64,000 nt of DNA, taken from positions 734,501 to 798,500 of the forward strand of contig NZ_FTOY01000011.1 of assembly GCF_900156885.1 (NCBI RefSeq), read 5' to 3'. Made by a program: the position numbers and the translations under genes. This DNA comes from Limosilactobacillus caccae. GTDB lineage: Bacteria; Bacillota; Bacilli; Lactobacillales; Lactobacillaceae. The notes under the pieces were generated by a model, which saw nothing but the letters and a program-made list of their open reading frames with translations, did no database searches and was not told where the DNA came from. Each line of letters begins with the position of its first letter. Position 1 is the stretch's first letter. Below, piece by piece: positions 48,355-58,505 of this stretch.

Positions 48355-48528
48355 ATGAAGAAAGAAACAGATTTTCGCATTTATTTATGTGACATTGCAG
48401 GTTCATTACTTCAAGGTGGTCCTCTTGAGCTAGAAGGAAATACTTACGTTGGTGATGAAGCCCGGAAAAAGGGAATGCAGATTGTCGATCTCATTCGTGT
48501 GTTAGATGTTTATTTTAAGGGCAAATAG
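48355..48528 (+). CDS. Hypothetical lysogeny-module protein, 57 residues
   Basis: MKKETDFRIYLCDIAGSLLQ then ELEGNTYVGDEARKKGMQIV. GGGAGTGATG precedes it. Not recognised. Confidence 0.6.
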   Translation: MKKETDFRIYLCDIAGSLLQGGPLELEGNTYVGDEARKKGMQIVDLIRVLDVYFKGK

Positions 48529-48545
48529 TTGAGGGGAGTTACTTA

Positions 48546-48689
48546 ATGAATAAAAAATCTACTGCAAATAGTAACAACCAATCTAAGATAGAAACTATCC
48601 ACGCCTCAATTGACCCAAAAGCAACTGAGGAAGAACGTAAAGAGATTATTAAATGGATTGAGAATCTAAAGAAGCAGAAGCAGAAATAA
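48546..48689 (+). CDS. Hypothetical lysogeny-module protein, 47 residues
   Basis: MNKKSTANSNNQSKIETIHA followed by EERKEIIKWIENLKKQKQK. GAGGGGAG lies about nine bases before the ATG. Not recognised. Confidence 0.55.
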   Translation: MNKKSTANSNNQSKIETIHASIDPKATEEERKEIIKWIENLKKQKQK

Positions 48690-48777
48690 ATTTAAGCCAA
48701 GGATTATCCTTTTTAGATTTAATACTTTATCTATAGCTATAAATAATCTTTAGTTTCTTGACATTTATATATAATCA

Positions 48778-48864
48778 AGTATCATGAGTGTATAAGCTGA
48801 AAATCCCGCTAACTAAGCAGGACAAAAACACCTCATGATACTGAAGTATTGTGAGGTGTTTTTT
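48778..48864 (+). ncRNA. AbiF-associated structured leader RNA
   Basis: AGTATCATGAG (48778-48788) can pair with CTCATGATACT (48832-48842), enclosing a small TCC-GCT/AGC-GGA hairpin. Alternatively, the second strand forms a terminator with GTATTGTGAGGTGT and six T (48828-48864). The abi Shine-Dalgarno GAGG (48853-48856) lies in that stem. Upstream are TTGACA and TATAAT elements, though not at standard spacing. Structured RNAs in front of abiF-type genes are an established motif. Confidence 0.7.
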
Positions 48865-48865
48865 G

Positions 48866-50035
48866 TTGGGCAAAAAGCTAAAGCAGGTAAAGTTTCTTAC
48901 ATATGAACAAATGGTAGATAACCTAAAAAATAAAAATTTAAGTATTTCAGATAAGAAACTAGCAATTGAACTAATTAAAGCTCGTGGATATTATAATCTT
49001 GTAAATAGATATAAAAATCATATTTATAATTCTGACAGGCACTATCCTAATCATACCCATTTAACTGATTTGTATTTATTTCAGGTAATGGAATCAGATC
49101 TTCAAGATATATTATTTCAAGCAACAATTAATTTTGAACACAGATTTAAAGAGGCAATGGCCCATTCCCTTTCGAAAGAATTTGGAATTGGCGAAGCAGA
49201 TTATCTTGATCCCTTGAAATATAAACGCAGAAAACGTAATAAAGCTATTAGTATAACAGCATTTTTACTAGATATTGCCTATCATACTGATAAAAATCCA
49301 ACTAGATATTATCGTAGAAGGTATGACTGTATTCCGCCTTGGATTCTTATTAACAATGTAACTTTAGGTCAAGTCAGGATGTGGTTTTCAATCTTTAATT
49401 CAAAAATGACAAGTACTGTTGTTTCTGAAATGTTACCAATTGATACATATCCGTCACAGATTATAGTTGGTAATTCCGGTGTTGGTTCTCTTGCATTAAG
49501 ACAAATGCGAATGAAATCAAGGCCAGGAGAGTACCGTGATATATTCGGCTTTTTTCATGACCAAAGTGCTGAAGAAGTAAAAAAGTTAGAAGACGAATAT
49601 CAAAAAGATTTCGATAATATAATTAATTTATTCAAAAACATGTTAAGTATTATTCATGATTTTAGAAATAATTTAGCTCACGGAAATGGTCTCTTTGATT
49701 TTAAGTCAAACTCCTCTTTACTTTTGACTCCTTTAAGACTTTTTGCATCAACGTCAGTAATTACCAATCAAGAGTTTAACAGTAGATTTGGTAAAAATGA
49801 TTTGCTATCTTTTATGATTTCGTTAATACTAACTCTTGATAAATACGACTCACTTAATCTAATTAAGCACCTAAGAGACTGGAGAAATAATAATAATTCC
49901 ACACCTGAGAGAAGCAATGCACTTAATCTTTTCCTAAAAGGATTAAACCTACCTACAAACTTCATAAGTAGACTAGAACATATAAATATAGAGTTAACAC
50001 ACGAGCAATATCGACACCGAATGCAACTATTTTAA
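48866..50035 (+). CDS. AbiD/AbiF-type (Abi_2) abortive infection protein, HEPN domain
   Basis: About 389 residues. LTYEQMVDNLKNKNLSISDK, IELIKARGYYNLVNRYKNHI and FQVMESDLQDILFQATINFE are the Abi_2 start. HDFRNNLAHGNGLF contains the Rx4H catalytic motif of HEPN ribonucleases; NNVTLGQVRMWFSIF is also typical. It would kill or arrest the cell when an invading phage perturbs its control. Start is TTG 48866 (or 48863), nine bases after GAGG; the GTG at 48851 lies inside the hairpin and is unlikely. Confidence 0.88.
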   Translation: MGKKLKQVKFLTYEQMVDNLKNKNLSISDKKLAIELIKARGYYNLVNRYKNHIYNSDRHYPNHTHLTDLYLFQVMESDLQDILFQATINFEHRFKEAMAHSLSKEFGIGEADYLDPLKYKRRKRNKAISITAFLLDIAYHTDKNPTRYYRRRYDCIPPWILINNVTLGQVRMWFSIFNSKMTSTVVSEMLPIDTYPSQIIVGNSGVGSLALRQMRMKSRPGEYRDIFGFFHDQSAEEVKKLEDEYQKDFDNIINLFKNMLSIIHDFRNNLAHGNGLFDFKSNSSLLLTPLRLFASTSVITNQEFNSRFGKNDLLSFMISLILTLDKYDSLNLIKHLRDWRNNNNSTPERSNALNLFLKGLNLPTNFISRLEHINIELTHEQYRHRMQLF

Positions 50036-50053
50036 ATATAGCTTACTAATTAA

Positions 50054-50150
50054 ATAAAACCTCAATGATCCAACTTTGGCCGGCTGATCATTGAGGTAAG
50101 TGTTGAGATACCAGGGGTGGAGTACACCCTCAGCATGTTTTTATTATAAC
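50054..50150. ncRNA. Two hairpins between abi and integrase, possible terminator or small RNA
   Basis: CCTCAATGATC...GATCATTGAGG (50060-50095, with TTTTATTT on the minus strand) is followed by GGGTG-GAGTA-CACCC and a T-run on the plus strand (50113-50144). They terminate both directions; a ~90-nt RNA covering both hairpins is possible. Confidence 0.5.
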
Positions 50151-50166
50151 AGAAAGGAGTTTTACT

Positions 50167-51327
50167 ATGAATGGTAATGTTAGAAAGCGTGGTAAAAAAT
50201 GGTACTACCGCTTTGATATTGCTGACAAAGACGGAAAAAGGCGACAATACGAACGAGTCGGAGGCGATTCTTACAAGGAAGCAATGCACCGATTACGCGT
50301 TGCTTTAGAGCTTTATGAAAATACAGGAGCAGTTACCAATACTGATAAGATTTCAACTCATGATTACTTTGAATTTTGGTATGACAATTATGTTAAGACT
50401 AACTTATCTAAAAACACTCAACTGAATTATCGGCATGTTTTAGATAAATATGTGCAACCTACCCTCGGAATTTATCAATTATCTAAAGTCACCCCAGAAT
50501 TAATTCAAAAGACTATTAATAAGATCGCAGACTCTACCGAATATAAACCTGATCATACACAACTACATGGCCATACTGTCGAAATTATTCTTATGGTTAT
50601 CAAGGAAGGTTTTCGACAAGCGGTACATCCCTGGCATATTCTTACTCAATCACCTGCAGAATACGTCCGGCAGCCAAAATATAACCATCCTAAAACTACA
50701 CGAGAAGATCTAAAAATTATTACCCTACAACAATTTAATCAACTTTTAGAGCAATTTCCTCTTGGCCACCCATTTCACCTTCCCCTTTTAATCAGCTTTT
50801 ATACTGGAATGAGACGTGGAGAAGTAGCCGGTCTTGAATGGGATAATGTTAGTTTACCAGATGCTGAAATTAATGTTACTCAGCAAATGAAACAATATTC
50901 CAAAACTGATGTTCGACTTGGAAAATTAAAAACAGCCGCCAGTTATCGAACAATTGCAATCGGTGATCAACTTATCCATGCGCTTAAAGTTCAGCGGCGA
51001 TTACAAAATGAAAATCGTTTACGATATGGTAAAAATTACCATGAATCTAACTTTGTATGTACAAAAGAAAATGGGAAACCTGTAACTCCCAATTCGATTA
51101 AGTACTATGCAAGTACCGTCACTAAAGAGCTAGGTTTCCCATTTAATTTCCATAGTTTGCGTCATACCCACGCAACCATGTTACTAGAAGCGGGTGCATC
51201 TGCTAAAGAGGTCCAAGTACGATTGGGCCATAACAAAATTGCCACCACTCTAGATACCTATGTCCATCTTAGCAATAAGAAGAAACATCAAACAGCAAAT
51301 CTATTTGATCAAATAGCTAAAATGTAA
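50167..51327 (+). CDS. int: Prophage tyrosine integrase
   Basis: 386 residues. AP2-like N-terminal arm-binding domain (GNVRKRGKKWYYRFDIADKD), SAM-like core-binding domain (YFEFWYDNYVKTNLSKNTQL), and catalytic domain with Arg in SFYTGMRRGEVAGLEW, HSLRHTHATML, and LGHNKIATTLDTYVHL (nucleophilic Tyr). It stands next to attR and is oriented toward it, as usual. Its last third is nearly identical in DNA to the older fragment at 7091-7381. Confidence 0.95.
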   Translation: MNGNVRKRGKKWYYRFDIADKDGKRRQYERVGGDSYKEAMHRLRVALELYENTGAVTNTDKISTHDYFEFWYDNYVKTNLSKNTQLNYRHVLDKYVQPTLGIYQLSKVTPELIQKTINKIADSTEYKPDHTQLHGHTVEIILMVIKEGFRQAVHPWHILTQSPAEYVRQPKYNHPKTTREDLKIITLQQFNQLLEQFPLGHPFHLPLLISFYTGMRRGEVAGLEWDNVSLPDAEINVTQQMKQYSKTDVRLGKLKTAASYRTIAIGDQLIHALKVQRRLQNENRLRYGKNYHESNFVCTKENGKPVTPNSIKYYASTVTKELGFPFNFHSLRHTHATMLLEAGASAKEVQVRLGHNKIATTLDTYVHLSNKKKHQTANLFDQIAKM

Positions 51328-51331
51328 AATC

Positions 51332-51405
51332 TTGCCCACCATTTGCCCACAAAGTATCTTACGTCTTGCCCACGAAGGTACTTCATGTGGGCAAATGGTG
51401 GGCAA
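51332..51405. repeat. Integrase arm-type repeats, right end
   Basis: TTGCCCAC at 51332-51339, 51343-51350 and 51366-51373, and the inverse GTGGGCAA at 51387-51394 and 51398-51405. Same octamer as on the left end (7687-7706). Confidence 0.65.
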
Positions 51406-51478
51406 AACACTTTAATTGGTATATAAATTGGTCTACTTTGTGAAATCCAGCAAGTTAGAAATGCCTTTACATCAATAT

Positions 51479-53314
51479 TTACTTTTCATCCAATTGCTCA
51501 TCGGTCTTCAAAACGGCCATAAAGGCAGCTTGTGGAATCTCAACTTTTCCAACGGCCTTCATCCGTTTCTTACCACGCTTCTGCTTTTCCAATAACTTAG
51601 CACGCCGGTCGGGGTCCCCCGTGTGGATCCGGGCGGTAACGTCTTTCCGGTAAGCCTTGATATTTGTCCGCGCGATGATCTTTGAGCCAATTGCCGCTTG
51701 AATTGGAATTTCAAAGTTTTGCCGGGGGATAATCTTCTTTAGTTTAGAAGTGATCTCCCGTCCCCGCTCAGCAGCGAAGTCCTTGTGGGCAATAAAGCTT
51801 AACGCATCGACCTTGTCCCCATTTAAGAGGATGTCAATCTTAACCAGGTTGCTTGGCTTGTAATCATCAACTTCGTAGTCCATGGAAGCATAGCCACGGG
51901 TTGAACTCTTTAGTTTATCAAAGAAGTCAAAGATGATTTCTGACAATGGCACATGGTAAATCACGTTTACCCGGGTGTCACTCAGGTATTCCATCGTTTC
52001 AAAGATTCCCCGTTTCCGTTGGCATAACTCCATGACTGGTCCGACATAGTCATTCGGGACCATGATTGATGCCTTGACATATGGTTCCTTAATCGCCTTA
52101 ATCGAAGAAGCATCGGGCATTTCTGCCGGGTTTTCCACCTCAACCGTGCTCCCATCAGCCAGCTCAACGTGGTAGGTTACTGATGGTGCAGTTGTAATTA
52201 AGTCAAGGTTAAATTCTCGCTCTAACCGTTCTTGAACAACATCCATGTGCAGTAATCCTAAGAAACCACAACGAAAACCAAAGCCCAACGCCTGGGAACT
52301 TTCGGGCTCAAAAACCAGCGCCGCATCATTTAATTGCAGCTTCTCTAACGCCTCCCGCAGGTCGTTAAACTTTGCATTGTCAGTTGGGTAAAGACCCGCG
52401 TAAACCATCGGCGTCATCTGCCGGTAACCCTCTAATGGCTTAGCAGTAGGGTTTGTCGCGCTTGTGACCGTATCACCGACCCGGGTATCCTTGATATCCT
52501 TAATCGCTGCGGTGATGTAACCAACATCACCAGCCATTAAAACATCCCGTGCTAATGGTTTTGGTGAGTTGATCCCCACTTCTGCCACCTCGTATTCAGT
52601 CCCACTGTTCATTAACTTAATCCGGTCACCCTTTTTTACGGTCCCTTCAAAGATCCGTACACTAAGGACAACCCCCCGGTAGTCATCATACTTAGAATCA
52701 AAGATCAATGCCTTTAAGGGAGCCGTCAAGTCACCGGTCGGGGCTGGAACATCCTGGACGATCTTTTCTAGGACCTGGTCAACTCCCATCCCCGTCTTTG
52801 CACTGATATCAACGGCATCCTCAGTATCGAGGCCAATCTCATCTTCAATCTGCTTCTTTGTCCCGTCAGGATCAGCGGATGGCAAGTCAATCTTATTAAT
52901 AACCGGGAGAATCTCCAGATCATTATCCAGTGCCAGGTAGACGTTCGCGAGGGTCTGCGCTTCCACCCCCTGGGTCGCGTCAACAACTAAGACTGCGCCT
53001 TCACAGGCCGCCAGCGACCGGGAAACTTCATACGAAAAGTCGACGTGACCGGGCGTATCAATCAAGTGAAAAATGTAGTCCTGTCCATCCTTAGCATGGT
53101 AAGTTAAGGCAACAGCATTTAGTTTAATTGTAATTCCCCGTTCACGCTCAAGGGGCATATCATCAAGGATCTGGTTTTTCATCTCCCGCTTGCTGATAGA
53201 ATCCGTCATCTCTAAGATACGGTCTGCAAGGGTCGATTTCCCATGGTCAATGTGCGCCACAATCGAAAAATTACGAATGTGTTTCTGGCGCTCTTTCATT
53301 TCTTCTAAGTTCAT
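51479..53314 (-). CDS. lepA: Elongation factor 4 (back-translocating GTPase)
   Basis: 611 residues, normal length. G-domain motifs [10 protein letters not shown] (G1), DTPGH (G3) and NKIDL (G4); the C-terminal LepA domain ends with [20 protein letters not shown]. It remobilises stalled ribosomes. The final ~17 codons come from the prophage attachment site and read [16 protein letters not shown], so the protein remains complete. Minus strand, downstream of dnaJ. Confidence 0.97.
   Translation of the reverse strand: MNLEEMKERQKHIRNFSIVAHIDHGKSTLADRILEMTDSISKREMKNQILDDMPLERERGITIKLNAVALTYHAKDGQDYIFHLIDTPGHVDFSYEVSRSLAACEGAVLVVDATQGVEAQTLANVYLALDNDLEILPVINKIDLPSADPDGTKKQIEDEIGLDTEDAVDISAKTGMGVDQVLEKIVQDVPAPTGDLTAPLKALIFDSKYDDYRGVVLSVRIFEGTVKKGDRIKLMNSGTEYEVAEVGINSPKPLARDVLMAGDVGYITAAIKDIKDTRVGDTVTSATNPTAKPLEGYRQMTPMVYAGLYPTDNAKFNDLREALEKLQLNDAALVFEPESSQALGFGFRCGFLGLLHMDVVQERLEREFNLDLITTAPSVTYHVELADGSTVEVENPAEMPDASSIKAIKEPYVKASIMVPNDYVGPVMELCQRKRGIFETMEYLSDTRVNVIYHVPLSEIIFDFFDKLKSSTRGYASMDYEVDDYKPSNLVKIDILLNGDKVDALSFIAHKDFAAERGREITSKLKKIIPRQNFEIPIQAAIGSKIIARTNIKAYRKDVTARIHTGDPDRRAKLLEKQKRGKKRMKAVGKVEIPQAAFMAVLKTDEQLDEK
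51494..51530. other. Right attachment site (attR), inside the lepA 3' end
   Basis: Match to 7512-7548 with one mismatch; identical core 51509-51530. The prophage supplies the last codons of lepA, so the host gene stays intact. Confidence 0.9.
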
Positions 53315-53404
53315 GCATAAGACTCACTTTCAACGAATATTCTTTTAATAGTATACCAAATCAGTCCCGCTAATGGAAAGGGAGGCGGTTGGCAAAGAAG
53401 CTAA

Positions 53405-53453
53405 AAAACTAGGGGCCGGAAAGAAACTATTTTTCTTTCCGGCCCCTAGTTTT
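53405..53453. terminator. Perfect 19-bp inverted repeat, bidirectional terminator
   Basis: AAAACTAGGGGCCGGAAAG (53405-53423) and its exact complement (53435-53453), with TTTT on both sides. Lies between dnaJ and lepA. Confidence 0.8.
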
Positions 53454-53479
53454 ATCTCCAAATATTACACAGTAATCGC

Positions 53480-53585
53480 GGGAAAAAAGCGAGCCCCTCA
53501 AGGGTAACTACGGACAAACGTCGGCCCGTGCCGTGCCAACGTCCGTCCTAGGTTACCCCACCGGGGCTCCGAGAAGCTTTTTCCC
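53480..53585 (-). terminator. Very long hairpin after dnaJ
   Basis: About 106 bp fold almost completely on themselves: outer GGGAAAAA/TTTTTCCC, GAGCCCC/GGGGCTC, GGGTAAC/GTTACCC, ACGGAC/GTCCGT, CGT-GGC/GCC-ACG. The minus strand has a T6 run after the stem, so it can terminate the heat-shock operon. It is much longer than ordinary terminators. Confidence 0.75.
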
Positions 53586-53593
53586 AGCTTGTT

Positions 53594-54742
53594 TTATTTA
53601 TCTTCAAAAGCGTCTTTCAGCTTATCGAGCACGCTCTTCTTAACACCTTTCACGTCTTCACCACTAGCAGCCGCAAAAGCTAACATGGCTTCCCGTTGCC
53701 GCTTGTTTAAGCTCTTTGGTGTCTTCACATGGACAGTTACGTGTTCATCACCATTACCATTGCCGTTGAGGTGGGGAACACCTTTGCCACGTAAGCGGAA
53801 GTTGGTTTCTGATTGCGTACCAGCTGGAATCTTAAGGTTAACATCACCATGGACGGTCTTAACCTTCACCTCATCCCCCAGGGCTGCTTGTGCAAATGAG
53901 ATATCACGGTCAACGTAGATCGTTGAGCCATCACGCTTAAAGTCGCGGCTTGGGGTTACCCGGAAGACAATGTATAAGTCCCCGGCAGGGCCGCCGTTTT
54001 CACCAGCATCCCCCTGGTTTTGTAACCGCATCTGCTGACCATCGTCAACACCTGCCGGCACCTTAACTTCTAGCTCATGCCGCTCATGAACGTGGCCAGC
54101 CCCATGACAGGTCTGACACTTATCTTCTGGCTTAACGATCTTCCCGGTCCCGTGACATTCTGGACAAGTCGTCTGCGTCTGCATATTGCCCAGTGGGGTC
54201 TGCCGAACATTGACAACCACCCCACTACCGTGACAACGAGAACAAGTAACTGGTGACTTGCCCGGCTTTGCTCCGGTCCCGTGACAAGTTTTACACTCGG
54301 CATCCCGATCGTACTTGATTGTGGTCGTCTTGCCAAAAACTGCATCCATAAACTTAAGGGTCATGGAGTACTGCAAGTCACGGCCAGGCCGGGGCGCCGT
54401 CGGGTCCTGACGAGAACGACCACCGCCACCAAAGAACTGGCTAAAGATGTCATCAAAGCCACCGCCAAAGCCTTGACTGTAGCCTTGACCACCGCCAAAG
54501 CCACCAAAACCTTGGCCCGCTTGTGGACCAGCAGAACCAAATTGGTCATACTGGGCCCGCTTTTGACTATCGCTTAGTGTTTCATAAGCTTCATTGATCT
54601 TTTTAAACTTCTCTTCAGCGCCTGGCTCGTGGTTAACATCAGGGTGATACTTCGCTGCTAACCGCCGGTATGCACGCTTAATGTCAGACTCGGAGGCATC
54701 CTTTGAGATACCTAAAACGTCGTAGTAATCTTGTTCTGCCAT
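53594..54742 (-). CDS. dnaJ: Co-chaperone DnaJ
   Basis: 382 residues. J domain ([20 protein letters not shown], with HPD in AKYHPDVN), a Gly-rich linker, and four CxxCxGxG zinc repeats ([32 protein letters not shown]), then the substrate-binding C-terminal domain. It stimulates DnaK ATPase. Last gene of the hrcA-grpE-dnaK-dnaJ order. Confidence 0.97.
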   Translation of the reverse strand: MAEQDYYDVLGISKDASESDIKRAYRRLAAKYHPDVNHEPGAEEKFKKINEAYETLSDSQKRAQYDQFGSAGPQAGQGFGGFGGGQGYSQGFGGGFDDIFSQFFGGGGRSRQDPTAPRPGRDLQYSMTLKFMDAVFGKTTTIKYDRDAECKTCHGTGAKPGKSPVTCSRCHGSGVVVNVRQTPLGNMQTQTTCPECHGTGKIVKPEDKCQTCHGAGHVHERHELEVKVPAGVDDGQQMRLQNQGDAGENGGPAGDLYIVFRVTPSRDFKRDGSTIYVDRDISFAQAALGDEVKVKTVHGDVNLKIPAGTQSETNFRLRGKGVPHLNGNGNGDEHVTVHVKTPKSLNKRQREAMLAFAAASGEDVKGVKKSVLDKLKDAFEDK

Positions 54743-54869
54743 ATAAATACCTCGCTAATTTAATGCTTGTTTAGTTATACCACAGGCAGTAATCGAAAGT
54801 AAAAGCCAAAGTCCTCATTTGCTTGGCCTTTGGCTTTTACATTACATCTTAAGACTGTTATATTATCGA

Positions 54870-56744
54870 CTACTTTTGGTCGTCTGGTGTAACATCCTTA
54901 AAGTCACCATCAACGGTGTTGTCATCATTGCCATTACCGTTGTTTTGACCATTGTCGTTCGGGTTACCACCAGGTTGGCCGTTAGCAGCACCGCCTTGCG
55001 CACCTTGCGCTTGTTGGTAAAGCTTGACAGAAAGGTCTTGGATAACCTTGTTTAAGGCATCCTTCTTTGCCTTCATGTCGTCTAAGTTGCCGCTTTCCTT
55101 GGCCTTCTTCAAGTCATCACGGGCGCTTTCAGCCTTCTTGATGTCGTCTTCAGGAACCTTACCCTTGACTTCCTTTAAGGTCTTGTCGACTTGGAAGAGT
55201 TCTTGGTCAACTTCGTTCTTCAAGTCAACTTCTTCCTTCTTCTTCTTGTCGGCTTCGGCGTGCTCTTCAGCATCCTTCTTCATCCGTTCGATTTCTTCAT
55301 CACTCAAGCCGGAGTTAGACTTGATCGTGATGTTTTGCTTCTTGTGAGTACCTTGATCTTCGGCAGAAACGTTAACAATCCCGTTCTTGTCAATATCAAA
55401 GGTAACCTTGATTTGAGGAACACCACGAGGGGCAGCTGGAATGTCTGTCAGTTGGAAGTTACCTAAGGTCTTGTTATCAGCAGCCATTGGCCGTTCACCT
55501 TGGAGAACGTGGATGTCAACAGCTGGTTGGTTATCAGCCGCCGTTGAGAAGATTTGACTCTTGGAAGTTGGGATGGTCGTGTTCCGGTCAATCAACTTAG
55601 TGAAGACCCCACCCATGGTTTCAATCCCAAGGGAAAGTGGCGTAACATCAAGTAAGACAACGTCCTTAACATCACCAGTAAGAACCCCACCTTGAACAGC
55701 AGCACCAAGGGCAACCGCTTCATCAGGGTTGATGGAGTGGTTAGGTTCCTTGCCAGTTAATTCCTTAACCATTTCTTGAACAGCAGGAATCCGGGTTGAA
55801 CCACCGTTTAAGATAATTTCATCAATATCATCAAATGAAAGGTCAGCATCCTTCAACGCATTTAATACTGGTTGCTTTGTCCGTTCAACCAAGTCATTAG
55901 TTAATTGGTTGAATTGTGCCCGTGTCAACGTCTTTTCCAAGTGGAGCGGGCCATTTTCACCAGCAGAGATGAATGGTAAGCTGATTTGGGCTTCTTGAAC
56001 ACCAGACAAGTCCTTCTTAGCCTTTTCCGCAGCGTCCTTCAACCGTTGAAGAGCCATCTTGTCTTGAGATAAGTCAACCCCATGTTCTTCCTTGAAGCCT
56101 TCAACTAACCAGTCGATGATCTTTTGGTCAAAGTCATCCCCACCTAAGTGCGTATCACCGTTAGTAGAGAGTACTTGGAAGACCCCGTCACCTAATTCAA
56201 GGATGGAAACATCGAAAGTACCACCACCAAGGTCGTAAACAAGAATCTTTTCGTCTTTATCTTGCTTGTCCAAACCATAGGCAAGTGATGAAGCAGTCGG
56301 TTCGTTGATAATCCGCTTAACATCTAAGCCGGCAATCTTACCAGCATCCTTAGTAGCTTGCCGTTGGGCATCATTGAAGTAAGCAGGAACCGTAATAACG
56401 GCCTTGTCCACTGTATCACCAATGTAATCTTCCGCGTACTTCTTCAAGTATTGCAAAATCATTGCGGAAATTTCTTGAGGAGTGTACTTCTTGCCATCTA
56501 CTTCAACGGTGTATCCGGCTTCACCCATGTGACTCTTGATTGATGAAATCGTGTTGGGGTTAGTGATTGCTTGCCGCTTAGCGACTTCCCCAACTTGGGT
56601 TTCACCATTCTTAAATGATACGACAGAAGGAGTAGTCCGACTACCTTCTGGGTTAGTGATGATCTTTGGTTCGTTACCTTCCATAACGGCAACCGCGGAG
56701 TTAGTAGTACCTAAGTCAATACCAATAATCTTATTACTTGCCAT
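54870..56744 (-). CDS. dnaK: Chaperone DnaK (Hsp70)
   Basis: 624 residues. [18 protein letters not shown] (phosphate loop), [33 protein letters not shown], the substrate domain from [13 protein letters not shown] and a Gly/Asn/Gln-rich disordered tail. ATP-driven protein folding. Follows grpE by 25 bases and is controlled by the upstream CIRCE. Confidence 0.98.
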   Translation of the reverse strand: MASNKIIGIDLGTTNSAVAVMEGNEPKIITNPEGSRTTPSVVSFKNGETQVGEVAKRQAITNPNTISSIKSHMGEAGYTVEVDGKKYTPQEISAMILQYLKKYAEDYIGDTVDKAVITVPAYFNDAQRQATKDAGKIAGLDVKRIINEPTASSLAYGLDKQDKDEKILVYDLGGGTFDVSILELGDGVFQVLSTNGDTHLGGDDFDQKIIDWLVEGFKEEHGVDLSQDKMALQRLKDAAEKAKKDLSGVQEAQISLPFISAGENGPLHLEKTLTRAQFNQLTNDLVERTKQPVLNALKDADLSFDDIDEIILNGGSTRIPAVQEMVKELTGKEPNHSINPDEAVALGAAVQGGVLTGDVKDVVLLDVTPLSLGIETMGGVFTKLIDRNTTIPTSKSQIFSTAADNQPAVDIHVLQGERPMAADNKTLGNFQLTDIPAAPRGVPQIKVTFDIDKNGIVNVSAEDQGTHKKQNITIKSNSGLSDEEIERMKKDAEEHAEADKKKKEEVDLKNEVDQELFQVDKTLKEVKGKVPEDDIKKAESARDDLKKAKESGNLDDMKAKKDALNKVIQDLSVKLYQQAQGAQGGAANGQPGGNPNDNGQNNGNGNDDNTVDGDFKDVTPDDQK

Positions 56745-56769
56745 ATTTTATTCCCTCTCTTATTTAGAA

Positions 56770-57321
56770 TTATTGAGCTACGATAACCATTGCTGGCCGT
56801 AGTACGCGGTCCTTCAACTGGTAACCAGCTTGGAGGACTTTAACAACTGTTTCAGGCTTTTGTCCCTCTTCAACCGGAACTGTCTGTACTGCCTGGTGAA
56901 GGGTCGGATCAAACGGCTTATCTAGCGCTTCAATCTCAGTAATCTCATGGTCATCAAAGGCCTTTACTAAGCCATCATGAACCATCTGGATCCCCTTTTT
57001 CAGTTGTTTACCATTTTCATCTGAAACGTCAATTGCTAATGCCCGCTTAAGGTTATCAAGCACTGGCAACATTTCTTTTGCCAGATCTTGACCGTCATAC
57101 TTCAAGAGCTGTGCTCGTTCCTTATTAAAACGGGTCGTCATATTTTGAATTTCCGCTGCAGCGCGTAAATATTTATCATCTTTATCTGCCAGTTGCTCTT
57201 TTAAGTCCGCAACTTGCTTTTCTAATTCAGCAGTCTTATCAACTTTTTTCTTTGGCGCATCATCTTTCGCTGGTGCTTCCTGCTTTTTTGCTTTTTGCTG
57301 ATTTTCTTTTTCCTTGGCCAA
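56770..57321 (-). CDS. grpE: Nucleotide exchange factor GrpE
   Basis: 183 residues. Charged N-terminal tail, long dimerisation coiled coil (TAELEKQVADLKEQLADKDD), AAEIQNMTTRFNKERAQLLK, and the beta domain FDPTLHQAVQTVPVEEGQ / VLQAGYQLKDRVLRPAMVIV. Exchanges ADP for ATP on DnaK. Twelve bases after hrcA. Confidence 0.97.
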   Translation of the reverse strand: MAKEKENQQKAKKQEAPAKDDAPKKKVDKTAELEKQVADLKEQLADKDDKYLRAAAEIQNMTTRFNKERAQLLKYDGQDLAKEMLPVLDNLKRALAIDVSDENGKQLKKGIQMVHDGLVKAFDDHEITEIEALDKPFDPTLHQAVQTVPVEEGQKPETVVKVLQAGYQLKDRVLRPAMVIVAQ

Positions 57322-57333
57322 TTAACTCGCCTC

Positions 57334-58386
57334 CTATGAATCGTAATAGTGACGGTAGAAATCAAGCAACCGCTTTGCTAATTCCTGACGAAAGGCATTA
57401 ACAATCCCGATTGTCCGTGAATAAGGCATCCTCGTTGGCCCCAAAACAGCAATAATTCCTTTGCCGTATTGTTCCACATTGTAACTAGCAGTAATCAAAC
57501 TATAGTCGTCAAGGAGCTTATTGCTTGAAATTTCCTGACCGATTTTAACCTTAACTCCATTATCAGGAGCATCACTGGCCTCCAGCAGGCTCGACAGATT
57601 ATCATTTTGATCAAGCAAGCCGTATAGTGCCTGGATTGCGTGCGGATCATGATTGTTGGAAAAGTCGAGAATATTAAGTCGACCACCGACAAAGAACCGC
57701 TCGCGAGCCGCCTGGGACAAGATATCGTCAAATATATCAAGGAAGCCGTCCGGACTATGCATATAATGGACGACCCGCAGTGGGATATCGTCTTTTAAGC
57801 GCTTAATGACCGTCGTCAATGGTAGCCCCACCAGTTGGTCATTAATCATCCGGATGACCGCCTGCATTGCATCGGTATCAAGGTCCCGCGGTAATGTGAA
57901 CGACTGGCTCTCGACTTCCCCACTATCCGTAACCAAAATGGCAATGACCTTCTGATTACCAAGGGGGACAACCCGGAACCCACTCAAGCGAACATCTTCT
58001 TGTTCCGGCTTTAGTGTGAATGCCGTGTATGAAGTTAAGTTTGATAGGATATCTGCGGAGTGTGATACAATCTCGTCAATCTTTTGAAAACCCGTGCCCA
58101 AAGAATTTTGGATAACCACCAGGTCATTATCAGTAACCGCCTGCGGATCCAAGAGGTTATCGACATAGTAGCGGTACCCCTTCTTTGATGGTACCCGGCC
58201 AGATGAGGAGTGCTCTTTTAAGATCAAACCATTTTTCTCTAAAACAGCCATCTCATTGCGCACTGTCGCTGAACTAACCTTAAACGGTAACTTTTCAGCT
58301 AAGTGTTTTGACCCAACAGGTTGACCAGTTGACGTGTATTGACGTACAATCGCTTGCAGAATCTTCTTTTGTCGTTGTGTTAGCAT
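57334..58386 (-). CDS. hrcA: Heat-shock repressor HrcA
   Basis: 350 residues from ATG 58386 (AAAGGGGAAGTG upstream; the longer frame begins inside the CIRCE and is discounted). Winged helix (MLTQRQKKILQAIVRQYTST, VSSATVRNEMAVLEKNG), then the GAF-like and dimerisation domains ending FRQELAKRLLDFYRHYYDS. Binds CIRCE and represses this operon until GroEL is titrated by stress. Confidence 0.96.
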   Translation of the reverse strand: MLTQRQKKILQAIVRQYTSTGQPVGSKHLAEKLPFKVSSATVRNEMAVLEKNGLILKEHSSSGRVPSKKGYRYYVDNLLDPQAVTDNDLVVIQNSLGTGFQKIDEIVSHSADILSNLTSYTAFTLKPEQEDVRLSGFRVVPLGNQKVIAILVTDSGEVESQSFTLPRDLDTDAMQAVIRMINDQLVGLPLTTVIKRLKDDIPLRVVHYMHSPDGFLDIFDDILSQAARERFFVGGRLNILDFSNNHDPHAIQALYGLLDQNDNLSSLLEASDAPDNGVKVKIGQEISSNKLLDDYSLITASYNVEQYGKGIIAVLGPTRMPYSRTIGIVNAFRQELAKRLLDFYRHYYDS

Positions 58387-58403
58387 GAATATCACTTCCC
58401 CTT

Positions 58404-58430
58404 TTAGCACTCATTAGGGTCAAGTGCTAA
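58404..58430. promoter_or_regulatory. CIRCE operator
   Basis: TTAGCACTC-N9-AAGTGCTAA; one mismatch (first base of the right arm A for G) to the consensus. It lies directly upstream of hrcA and downstream of its promoter. Confidence 0.95.
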
Positions 58431-58441
58431 ACACACTGTAT

Positions 58442-58470
58442 AATATACCAAGGACCATCCTAAAAGTCAA
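58442..58470 (-). promoter_or_regulatory. Sigma-A promoter of the hrcA operon
   Basis: Minus strand TTGACT (58470-58465), 17 bp, TATATT (58447-58442), about 15 bp ahead of CIRCE. Confidence 0.8.
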
Positions 58471-58505
58471 GAAACGTCAAAGATTTTAAAGGAGTTTTTT
58501 CAACA

